Part shown: piece after piece, positions 57,057-64,000 of the stretch
Position numbering within the stretch: the first letter of the stretch is position 1
How the letters are laid out: each line of letters opens with the position of its first letter
Source of the DNA: Knoellia subterranea KCTC 19937
Lineage (GTDB): Bacteria > Actinomycetota > Actinomycetes > Actinomycetales > Dermatophilaceae
Length of the DNA stretch: 64,000 nt
Reading direction: 5' to 3'
NCBI RefSeq assembly: GCF_000768685.1
Contig: NZ_AVPK01000002.1
Coordinates: forward strand, 372,001-436,000
Program-made: the position numbers and the translations under genes
The notes under the pieces: model-generated
What the model was told of the DNA's origin: nothing
Databases searched by the model: none
The model's input: the letters and a program-made list of their open reading frames with translations, nothing else

Positions 57057-58037
57057 TCAGGTGTCGAGCATGTCCGGCGTGAGATCGGCGTCGGTCCCGG
57101 GGATGCCCAGCTCCTCGGCGCGCTTGTCGGCCATGGCGAGCAGGCGCCGGATCCGCCCGGCCACTGCGTCCTTGGTCATGGCGGGCTGGGCGAGCTGGCC
57201 GAGCTCCTCGAGGGAGGCCTGCTTGTGCTGGAGTCGCAACTGGCCGGCTTCACGCAGGTGGTCCGGGATGTCGTCGCCGAGGATCTCGAGCGCGCGTCCG
57301 ACGCGGGAACCGGCGGCCACGGCCGCACGTGCCGATCGGCGGAGATTGGCGTCGTCGAAGTTGGCCAGACGGTTGGCGGTCGCCCGCACCTCGCGACGCA
57401 TCCGCCGCTCCTCCCACGCGAGCACGGCGTCGTGGGCGCCGAGCCGCGTGAGCATCGCCCCGATGGCGTCTCCGTCACGGATGACGACACGATCGATGCC
57501 GCGGACCTCGCGTGCCTTGGCCTGGATGCCGAGGCGACGTGCGGCTCCGACGAGGGCGAGGGCGGCTTCGGGACCGGGACAGGTGAGCTCGAGCGCCGAC
57601 GAGCGTCCCGGCTCGGTGAGCGATCCGTGCGCGATGAAGGCGCCACGCCAGGCCGCCTCGGCGTCGCACACCGATCCGGACACGACCTTGGGCGGGAGCC
57701 CTCGGACGGGCCGGCCCCGACCGTCGATGAGTCCGGTCTGGCGGGCGAGAGCCTCGCCGTCCTGCACGACGCGGACGACGTAGCGACTCCCCTTGCGCAG
57801 CCCCCCGGCGGCCAGGACGAGGATCTCGGGCGACTGGCCATAGAGCTCGTGGATCTCACGGCGCAGTCGCCGCGCGGCGTTCGCCGTGTCGAGCTCCGCC
57901 TCGACGACGATGCGCCCCCCGATGATGTGCAGCCCACCTGCGAACCGCAGCGTGGCGGCCACTTCGGCCTTTCGGCAGCACGGCTTGGTCACCTCGTGGC
58001 GGCTGAGTTCGTCCTTCACCTTCGCCGTCATAGCCAT
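57057..58037 (-). CDS. whiA: Sporulation/cell division regulator WhiA
   Basis: A 326-residue DNA-binding protein with a degenerate LAGLIDADG homing-endonuclease domain (about 1-220) and a C-terminal helix-turn-helix. [24 protein letters not shown] and the final [23 protein letters not shown] are family blocks. In Streptomyces it acts with WhiB on division genes. ATG 58037; an ATG two codons later is possible. It is 23 bp after yvcK. Confidence 0.96.
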   Translation of the reverse strand: MAMTAKVKDELSRHEVTKPCCRKAEVAATLRFAGGLHIIGGRIVVEAELDTANAARRLRREIHELYGQSPEILVLAAGGLRKGSRYVVRVVQDGEALARQTGLIDGRGRPVRGLPPKVVSGSVCDAEAAWRGAFIAHGSLTEPGRSSALELTCPGPEAALALVGAARRLGIQAKAREVRGIDRVVIRDGDAIGAMLTRLGAHDAVLAWEERRMRREVRATANRLANFDDANLRRSARAAVAAGSRVGRALEILGDDIPDHLREAGQLRLQHKQASLEELGQLAQPAMTKDAVAGRIRRLLAMADKRAEELGIPGTDADLTPDMLDT

Positions 58038-58060
58038 GCCGGTCATCCTGCCACGCGTCA

Positions 58061-59014
58061 TCAGGGCCGCCGGCCAGAGCCGAGGACGTCCTGCAATGCG
58101 GTCGCCAGACGCAGCCGGTCATGCTGGGTCGGGGCGGTCGAGTTCGCGACCCGGTGGACGTGGAGTTCGGCTCCGAGTGCGGCACAGGCCTCCTCGAGTT
58201 CGCCCTGGTCCTCGACGACTGACGGGTCGGCGAGGACCGCGTCGAGGCGGATCCCCGGCGCGTGCGCCGCGAACGACTCGAGGTGGTGGATCGCACTGAA
58301 ACCAGCTGTCTCGTTGGTCACCATCTCGAGGTTGAGGACGAGAAGCCGACGGGCACGGGTCACGGCCAGTGCGTCGGCGAGGTCGGGCACGAGGAGGTGC
58401 GGCATGACGGAGGTGAACCACGAACCCGGGCCAAGGATGACCCAGTCCGCGGCGCGGATCGCGGCAATCGACTCGGGATAGGCGGGTGGGGCGTCGGGCA
58501 GCAACCTGAGGTCCTGCACCTTGCCCTTGGTCGTGGCGACCTGCGCCTGGCCCCGGACGAGCGTGACCTCCGTGGGCGCCTTGGGATCGGCCCCGAGAAC
58601 GTCGGCCTCGATGTCGAGGGGCACCGACGCCATCGGGAGGACGCGACCCCGGGCGTTGAGCAGGCGCCCCACGAGTTCGAGTCCCGCGACCGGGTCCTCG
58701 TGCAGCTCCCAGAGCGCGACGATGAGGAGGTTGCCGAGGGCGTGCCCGCCCAGGGGTCCGGTGCCCTCGAAGCGGTGCTGGAGCACGTCCCGCCACGTGT
58801 GCCCCCACTCGGTCTCCTCGCACAGAGCCGACAGCGCCATGCGCAGGTCGCCCGGGGGCAACACCCCGAACTCACCGCGGAGCCGACCGGACGATCCACC
58901 GTTGTCCGCGACCGTGACGATGGCCGTGATCTCGTCGGTGACGAAGCGCAGCGCGGCGAGCGAGGCGGCCAGACCGTGTCCCCCGCCCAGCGCCGCGACG
59001 ACCGGCCCGCTCAC
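58061..59014 (-). CDS. yvcK: YvcK-like gluconeogenesis/morphology factor
   Basis: A 317-residue CofD-like protein. [16 protein letters not shown] and [13 protein letters not shown] bind a UDP-sugar in relatives; [16 protein letters not shown] is the second signature. It is needed for growth and cell-wall shape on some carbon sources. GTG 59014 overlaps the rapZ stop (GTGA). Confidence 0.94.
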   Translation of the reverse strand: MSGPVVAALGGGHGLAASLAALRFVTDEITAIVTVADNGGSSGRLRGEFGVLPPGDLRMALSALCEETEWGHTWRDVLQHRFEGTGPLGGHALGNLLIVALWELHEDPVAGLELVGRLLNARGRVLPMASVPLDIEADVLGADPKAPTEVTLVRGQAQVATTKGKVQDLRLLPDAPPAYPESIAAIRAADWVILGPGSWFTSVMPHLLVPDLADALAVTRARRLLVLNLEMVTNETAGFSAIHHLESFAAHAPGIRLDAVLADPSVVEDQGELEEACAALGAELHVHRVANSTAPTQHDRLRLATALQDVLGSGRRP

Positions 59015-59925
59015 TCGCGCCCCAGGTCGCGGTGCACGAGGAAGGTCTCGATCCGGTCGGACTTCAGCCGCTCGGCCAACGCCTCGGCCATGGCGACCGA
59101 CCGGTGCTTGCCCCCGGTGCACCCGATGGCGATCGTGGCGTAGCGGCGACCCTCCGAGTGGTAGCCGCGCGTCACCGGCTCCATCAGCGCCTGCACGCGT
59201 TCGAGGAAGTCTCCCGCGTCACCCTGACCGAGGACGTACGCCGAGACCTCGGGATCCCGTCCGTCGAGCGCGCGCAGCTCCGGCACCCAGAAAGGGTTGG
59301 GCAGGAAGCGCATGTCGAAGACGAAATCCGCGTCGAGGGGCACGCCGTACTTGAACCCGAAGGAGAGCAGCGCGAGCCGCAGCGACGGCCCGGTCCCCGC
59401 ACCGAAAAGCGGGGCGACCTTGCGCGACAGCTGGTGGACGTTGAGGCCCGAGGTGTCGACGACGATCTGGGCCCGGGAACGGAGGTCGCGCAGGATCTCG
59501 CGCTCGCGCTGGATGCCGTCGAGGAGCCGGCCGTCACCCTGGAGGGGATGCGGTCGACGCACGGATTCGAATCGCCGGACGAGCGCCTCGTCGGTGGCGT
59601 CGAGGAAGAGGAGCTGCGGGGTCCAGCCGGCCGAACGCAGGTGCTCGGTCGCACTCTCGAACTCGGTGAAGAAGTGCTGGCTGCGGACGTCGACGACGGC
59701 CGCGATCCGGATGGCCCGGCCCTCGGCGCGGGCCTGGGTGCCGAGCTCGGCCATGGCCGAGAGCAGTTGCGGCGGAAGGTTGTCGACGACGTACCAGCCC
59801 TGGTCCTCCATGACGTTGGCCGTCGTCGTCCGACCGGCACCGCTCATGCCGGTGACGATGACGAAGTCGGCACCAGATGGGTCGCTCGGTCCCCAATCAG
59901 CTCCGGGGAGGGAACCTTCAGGCAT
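59011..59925 (-). CDS. rapZ: RNase adapter/nucleotide-binding protein RapZ
   Basis: A 304-residue P-loop protein. Its Walker A is GMSGAGRTT (26-34), with Arg in place of Lys as is usual in actinobacteria. [14 protein letters not shown] near the C-terminus is the family signature. It binds nucleotides and in E. coli directs RNase E to small RNAs; the actinobacterial role is less clear. It overlaps uvrC by eight bases and heads the rapZ-yvcK-whiA unit. Confidence 0.95.
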   Translation of the reverse strand: MPEGSLPGADWGPSDPSGADFVIVTGMSGAGRTTTANVMEDQGWYVVDNLPPQLLSAMAELGTQARAEGRAIRIAAVVDVRSQHFFTEFESATEHLRSAGWTPQLLFLDATDEALVRRFESVRRPHPLQGDGRLLDGIQREREILRDLRSRAQIVVDTSGLNVHQLSRKVAPLFGAGTGPSLRLALLSFGFKYGVPLDADFVFDMRFLPNPFWVPELRALDGRDPEVSAYVLGQGDAGDFLERVQALMEPVTRGYHSEGRRYATIAIGCTGGKHRSVAMAEALAERLKSDRIETFLVHRDLGRE

Positions 59926-61897
59926 CGTTGCCCCTCTCGTCGTCGATGATCTCCCCGGTCATGAGGTTGACCGTGGGCTCCATCGGTGTGCCGCTCAGTT
60001 CACGGTGAATCGTTGCCGCCAGCGTAGGCCCGATCCCCGAGACCTCGGCGAGTTCGGCGGGCTCGGCGGCGCGGATCTTCTTGACCGAGCCGAAGTGGCG
60101 CAGCAACGCCTTGCGCTTGACCTCGCCGAGACCCGGTATGCCGTCCAACGCCGAGTTCGTCATGGCCTTGCTGCGGCGTTGCCGGTGGAAGGTGATGGCG
60201 AAGCGGTGCGCCTCGTCACGCAGTCGCTGGAGGAGGTAGAGGCCCTCGCTGGTGCGCGGCAGGACGACCGGGAAGTCCTGCCCCGGAACCCAGACCTCCT
60301 CGAGTCGCTTGGCCAGTCCGACGACGGCGACGTCGACGATGCCGAGGTCCTCGATCGCCCTGGCCGCGGCATTGACCTGCGGCAGGCCACCGTCGACGAC
60401 GACCAGTTGCGGCGGGTAGGCGAACCGGGTCGGCCGGCCGGTCTCCTCGTCAAGTCCGCGGGGTTCGTCGCGGTCCTTCAGGTAGCGACGGAAGCGGCGG
60501 GTCAGCACCTCGTGCATCGCTGCCGTGTCGTCGATCGTCACGGGACCCTCGGACGGTGCGGCGTCGCCGTCCTCGTGTCCACGGATGATGAACCGGCGGT
60601 ACTCCCCCTTGCGCGCCAGTCCGTCCTCGAAGACGACCATCGACCCGACGACCTGCGTCCCCTGGACGTGACTGATGTCGTAGCACTCGATCCGCAGCGG
60701 TGACTCGTCGAGCTCGAGGAACTCCTGCAGTTGCTGGAGCGCCTGCGACCGCGCGGTGAGGTCTCCGGCCCGGGCCACCTTGTGCCGGGCCAGACTCTGG
60801 GTGGCGTTGCGCTCGACGGTCTCCATGAGCGTCTTCTTGTCGCCGCGCTGGGGCACCCGGAGATCAACCCGGCTCCCGCGCAGGCCCGAGAGCCAGTCGC
60901 CCATCGACGCGGCGTCCTCGGGGAGGACGGGCACGAGGACCTCGCGCGGCACGCCTTCGCCCTCCTCGCCGCCGTAGAGCTGCTGGAGGAGGTGCCCGAC
61001 CACCTCGGGCACGGTCTCGAACTCCTTCTCGGCGACCCATCCGCGTTGCCCACGGATGCGCCCGCCACGGACATGGAACACCTGAACGGCCACTTCGAGC
61101 TCGTCGTCGGCGAGGGCGAAGACGTCGGCATCGGTGCCGTCCCCGAACACGACCGCCGACTTCTCGAGGACCCGCTCGAGCGCGGCGATGTCGTCGCGCA
61201 GCCGGGCCGCCTGCTCGAACTCGAGCGCGTCGGACGCCTCCCGCATCTTCTTGTCGAGCCGCTTGACGAACCTCGAGCTCTCCCCCGCCATGAAGTCGCA
61301 GAACTCCTCTGCGATGGCGCGGTGCTCGTCGGCGTCGACGCGACCGACACAGGGTGCGGAGCACTTGTCGATGTAGCCGAGCAGGCACGGGCGCCCAACC
61401 TGCCCGGCCCGCTTGAAGACGCCGGCCGAGCAGGTGCGCATCGGGAAGACGCGCATCGCCTGGTCGAGCGTCTCCCGGATCGCCCACGCGTGGGCGTACG
61501 GGCCGAAGTAGCGGGTCCCCTTGCGCTTCGCACCGCGCATGACCTGCGCGCGCGGGAACTCCTCGCCCATGGTCACGGCCAGGTAGGGATAGGACTTGTC
61601 ATCGCGGTACTTGACGTTGAACCGCGGGTCGAACTCCTTGATCCACGAGTACTCGAGCTGGAGCGCCTCGACCTCGGTCGTGACCACGGTCCACTCGACG
61701 CTGGCGCCCGATGTGACCATGGATGCCGTGCGCGGGTGCAGCTGCCCGATGTCCTGGAAGTACGACGACAGCCGCGACCGCAACGACTTGGCCTTGCCGA
61801 CGTAGATGACGCGGCCGTCCTTGTCCCGGAACCGGTAGACCCCGGGATCGGTCGGGATCTCCCCCGGCTTCGGGCGGTAGGACGACGGATGAGCCAC
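59918..61897 (-). CDS. uvrC: Excinuclease ABC subunit C
   Basis: A 659-residue nucleotide-excision repair nuclease. The GIY-YIG domain makes the 3' cut ([19 protein letters not shown] near 18-36), then a Cys-rich region with CSAPCVGR, the UVR motif ([19 protein letters not shown]), an RNase H-like domain with ECYDISH and DGG for the 5' cut, and helix-hairpin-helix motifs at the end. GTG 61897 has TAGGGT six bases upstream, so it is probably leaderless. Confidence 0.97.
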   Translation of the reverse strand: MAHPSSYRPKPGEIPTDPGVYRFRDKDGRVIYVGKAKSLRSRLSSYFQDIGQLHPRTASMVTSGASVEWTVVTTEVEALQLEYSWIKEFDPRFNVKYRDDKSYPYLAVTMGEEFPRAQVMRGAKRKGTRYFGPYAHAWAIRETLDQAMRVFPMRTCSAGVFKRAGQVGRPCLLGYIDKCSAPCVGRVDADEHRAIAEEFCDFMAGESSRFVKRLDKKMREASDALEFEQAARLRDDIAALERVLEKSAVVFGDGTDADVFALADDELEVAVQVFHVRGGRIRGQRGWVAEKEFETVPEVVGHLLQQLYGGEEGEGVPREVLVPVLPEDAASMGDWLSGLRGSRVDLRVPQRGDKKTLMETVERNATQSLARHKVARAGDLTARSQALQQLQEFLELDESPLRIECYDISHVQGTQVVGSMVVFEDGLARKGEYRRFIIRGHEDGDAAPSEGPVTIDDTAAMHEVLTRRFRRYLKDRDEPRGLDEETGRPTRFAYPPQLVVVDGGLPQVNAAARAIEDLGIVDVAVVGLAKRLEEVWVPGQDFPVVLPRTSEGLYLLQRLRDEAHRFAITFHRQRRSKAMTNSALDGIPGLGEVKRKALLRHFGSVKKIRAAEPAELAEVSGIGPTLAATIHRELSGTPMEPTVNLMTGEIIDDERGNDA

Positions 61898-61903
61898 ACC
61901 GCA

Positions 61904-61909
61904 ACCCTA
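61904..61909 (-). promoter_or_regulatory. -10 box for leaderless uvrC mRNA
   Basis: TAGGGT on the minus strand, exactly six bases before the uvrC GTG at 61897. Confidence 0.45.
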
Positions 61910-61977
61910 GGACGCGGCACCGACGTTGCCACACGGCATACGCGATCGACGGGACCACACGGCATACGGAGAAAGAA

Positions 61978-61995
61978 GGACGGCGTATGCCGTCC
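61978..61995 (-). terminator. Intrinsic terminator of Rieske gene, built on GTATGCCG octamer
   Basis: GGACGGC/GCCGTCC is a 7-bp stem around a GTAT/ATAC loop. On the minus strand it is followed by TTCTTTCT, a real U-rich run, immediately after the Rieske gene. The octamer supplies the loop and part of the stem. Confidence 0.7.
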
Positions 61996-61996
61996 G

Positions 61997-62476
61997 CTAG
62001 CTGACGCTGATCCCGTCCGCTCCCACGGTCACGGACTTCGCAGGCAGTGCCGACGTGGCCGGTCCCTGCTTCACCTCTCCCGTCGCGATGTCGAACTTGC
62101 TGCCGTGGCACGAGCAGTTGATCGTGCCGCCGTCGACGCCCGTCACGGTGCAGCCCTGGTGGGTGCAGACTGCCGAGAAGGCCTTGAAGTCACCGTCCGT
62201 GGGTTGCGTGATGACGACCTTGGCGTCCGCGAAGATCTTGCCGCCGCCGACCGGGATGTCCGCCGCCTTGGCGAGGTCCTGGGCAGCTGACGCCGCCGAG
62301 GAGGCCGCGTCCTTGACGTCGTCGACGGCGGTGCCCGCGTCGGTCCCGCAGGCGGTCAGGCCGGCCCCGGCAATGGCGACGACGCCGGCCGCTCGAAGTG
62401 CTTCCCGGCGACCGCAGCACGCGAACGGTGTCGCGGCTTCCTCGACTGTCGGGTCCTGTCGCTCCACTGTTGCCAT
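61997..62476 (-). CDS. Rieske 2Fe-2S lipoprotein
   Basis: A 159-residue exported protein. GRREALRAAG begins a Tat-like signal that ends in the lipobox LTAC (Cys43). The Rieske ligands are Cys104/His106 (CTH) and Cys121/His124 (CSCHG), and Cys109 and Cys123 can form the stabilising disulfide. Between them and the anchor is an Ala-rich linker. It would carry electrons at the outer membrane face; the partner is unknown. ATG 62476 follows AGAGG. Confidence 0.9.
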   Translation of the reverse strand: MATVERQDPTVEEAATPFACCGRREALRAAGVVAIAGAGLTACGTDAGTAVDDVKDAASSAASAAQDLAKAADIPVGGGKIFADAKVVITQPTDGDFKAFSAVCTHQGCTVTGVDGGTINCSCHGSKFDIATGEVKQGPATSALPAKSVTVGADGISVS

Positions 62477-62555
62477 GATCGTCAACCTCTCGTCGGCGAA
62501 AGTAGTTCGGTGGGTAGCCAGTATGCCGACGGTTCCTGTTCGCCGCCTGTGGAGA

Positions 62556-62574
62556 TTGCACAAGAAACTGTGCA
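62556..62574. promoter_or_regulatory. TGCACA-N6-TGTGCA inverted repeat with TTGCACAAGA
   Basis: Lies between the divergent Rieske and binding-protein genes. TTGCACAAGA (62556-62565) is identical to the pair in the ArsR-like promoter at 37080 and 37094. The 240-bp gap has no gene; the rest shows no clear element except a CAGGAGG site for the downstream start. Confidence 0.4.
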
Positions 62575-62716
62575 CCACGACCTTGGTAACGACTCTGCAC
62601 AATCTCGACAAACCTGCCCGGAAACAGGGGTTGGCGTGGCTATTGTTCGCGGTGCTCGCACACCCGTCGCGGGCTCCTCGACACCGCGTCGCAGGAGAAG
62701 AAATTCAGGAGGAAAC

Positions 62717-63943
62717 GTGGCTCAGCGTTCCGTCATGACCATGGGTGCATCACTGCTGGTGGCCTCGATCGCACTGGCCGGCTGTGGCTCCCGCGGCGAC
62801 AGCGGCGACAGCAGCGACAGTGGTGACACCGGCAGCAGCAGCAAGGTTGCCAAGATCGGCGTTATCGCGCCCCTCTCGGGCGACCTGTCCGCGCTCGGCA
62901 AGGGCATCCAGCACTCCGTCGAGCTCGCCGTCAAGCAGGCCAACGACTCCAAGGCCATCCCCGGCTGGACCCTCGAGGTCGAGGCCGTGGACGACGAGGG
63001 CAAGGCCGACGTCGGCAAGAACGGCGCGACCAAGCTCGCCGGAGACGACCAGGTCGTCGGTGTCGTCGGCAACCTCAACTCGAGCGTGTCGCAGCAGACC
63101 CAGCCGGTCTTCGCCGCCGCCAACATCACCCAGATCTCCCCGGCCAACACCGGCCCCACGCTGACCCGTGGCGCCGACCTCAACGCGCCGGCACGTCCCT
63201 ACAAGACGTTCTTCCGCACCTGCGCGACCGACATCGCCCAGGGTGGCTTCGCGGCCAAGTTCCTGATCGACCAGGGCATCAAGACGGTCGCGACGATCCA
63301 CGACAAGAAGACCTACGGTCAGGGTCTGGTGTTCCACTTCACCGAGGCCTACAAGGCCGCTGGTGGCACCGTGGTCGCCGCCGAGACGATCAACCCGGAC
63401 GAGTCCAACTACGCCCCGGTCGTCTCCAAGGTCGCCCCGTCCAAGCCGGGTGCTGTCTTCTACGGTGGCGAGTACCCGCAGGCGGGCCCGCTGTCCAAGC
63501 AGATGAAGGCCGGTGGCCTCAACGTCCCGCTCATGGGTGGCGACGGCATCTACGACCCGAAGTTCATCGAGCTCGCGGGCTCGACGTCCAACGGTGACCT
63601 GGCCACGTCGGTCGGCGAGCCCACCGACGCCACGGACGCCGGCAAGAAGTTCCTTGCCGAGTACGAGGCCGCCAAGTACCCCGAGCCCTCTGCGGCCTAC
63701 GGTGGCTACGCCTACGACGCGGCGAACGCCATCATCGAGGCCCTCAAGGTCTCGCTGAAGGACGCCGCTGACGCCAAGAGCGCCCGCCAGGCCACGGTCG
63801 ACGCGGTCGGCAAGGTCTCCTTCGACGGTGTGACCGGCAAGGTCTCCTTCGACGAGTACGGCGACACGACCGTCAAGGTCATCTCCGGCTACAAGGTCGA
63901 GGGCGGCAAGTGGACCTTCGTCAAGTCCGAGAACGTGGGCTGA
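62717..63943 (+). CDS. Branched-chain amino acid ABC transporter substrate-binding lipoprotein
   Basis: A 408-residue exported protein. The signal peptide ends at lipobox LAGC (Cys23) and is followed by a Gly/Ser/Asp-rich linker. IGVIAPLSGDLSALGKGI and NSSVSQQTQPVFAAANI are LivJ/LivK-type binding-protein blocks. It would bring Leu/Ile/Val or related compounds to an ABC permease probably encoded just past the window. GTG 62717 follows a perfect CAGGAGG. The 57 bases after it look intergenic. Confidence 0.92.
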   Translation: MAQRSVMTMGASLLVASIALAGCGSRGDSGDSSDSGDTGSSSKVAKIGVIAPLSGDLSALGKGIQHSVELAVKQANDSKAIPGWTLEVEAVDDEGKADVGKNGATKLAGDDQVVGVVGNLNSSVSQQTQPVFAAANITQISPANTGPTLTRGADLNAPARPYKTFFRTCATDIAQGGFAAKFLIDQGIKTVATIHDKKTYGQGLVFHFTEAYKAAGGTVVAAETINPDESNYAPVVSKVAPSKPGAVFYGGEYPQAGPLSKQMKAGGLNVPLMGGDGIYDPKFIELAGSTSNGDLATSVGEPTDATDAGKKFLAEYEAAKYPEPSAAYGGYAYDAANAIIEALKVSLKDAADAKSARQATVDAVGKVSFDGVTGKVSFDEYGDTTVKVISGYKVEGGKWTFVKSENVG

Positions 63944-64000
63944 TCCGGCATAACGCCACACAGCTGACGTAGTGAATTCGAGCAGGGGCGGGCGCAAGTC

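Noticed and set aside
59011-59925. Missing Walker A lysine in RapZ as a defect
   Set aside because: Arg at this position is usual for actinobacterial RapZ as I recall it, so it is not an inactivating change.

Overview
The window is a gene-dense stretch of about 70% GC chromosome from an actinomycete. Tyr codon TAT and Ile codon ATA are rare, many genes start with GTG, and there are RbpA, WhiA, an InhA-type FabI, actinobacterial VLRF1 and several probable leaderless mRNAs. The gene set suggests Micrococcales, possibly Intrasporangiaceae or Dermatophilaceae; that is inference, since no rRNA is present. No tRNA, rRNA, CRISPR array, phage or IS element was seen, and no gap between genes exceeds 300 bp (the largest is about 270 bp at 30248-30518).

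Layout. 1-8.4 kb is a cyanophycin-type region: the 3' end of cyanophycinase, then cyanophycin synthetase (+), facing a universal stress protein, an APC amino-acid permease and an unusual Mur-ligase/TPR fusion (-) that follows fabG-fabI in the mabA-inhA order. 10-18 kb holds a DUF3099 protein with a 71-aa Cys protein, moaA, a SURF1 protein, a Thr-rich surface protein, an ABC exporter, an ABC-F ATPase and a zinc metallopeptidase. 18-25.5 kb is one tightly packed suf operon (sufR-B-D-ferredoxin-C-S-U-T) that continues into a VLRF1 release factor and a 119-aa protein. psd-pssA lie upstream of it, with a divergent ABC transporter.

28.7-42.0 kb looks like an accessory block set into a conserved backbone. 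It has a TetR-controlled DHA2 efflux pump, two secreted metalloproteases (M28 and M4) that share a nearly identical C-terminal domain, a lipoprotein polysaccharide deacetylase, ctaA, an ArsR/MFS pair, and a decayed mycofactocin locus (intact mftD and coupled SDR, truncated iron alcohol dehydrogenase fused by deletion to the tail of mftF).

The backbone resumes with ctaB diverging from tkt-tal-pgi-zwf-opcA-pgl (pentose phosphate pathway), then on the minus strand gap-pgk-tpiA-secG-rbpA, rapZ-yvcK-whiA and uvrC, in the order I recall from Mycobacterium and Streptomyces. A wHTH/DUF559 nuclease gene sits between gap and whiA, with paired DnaA-box sequences upstream and a large palindrome nearby. 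The window ends with a Rieske lipoprotein gene diverging from a branched-chain amino acid binding lipoprotein gene.

Two signals cut across the genes. One is a non-palindromic octamer, CGGCATAC/GTATGCCG, which I counted 32 times in coding and non-coding DNA, in several reading frames and both orientations; about two copies are expected from base composition. The other is a set of long hairpins with few or no mismatches between convergent genes. All counts were made by eye.
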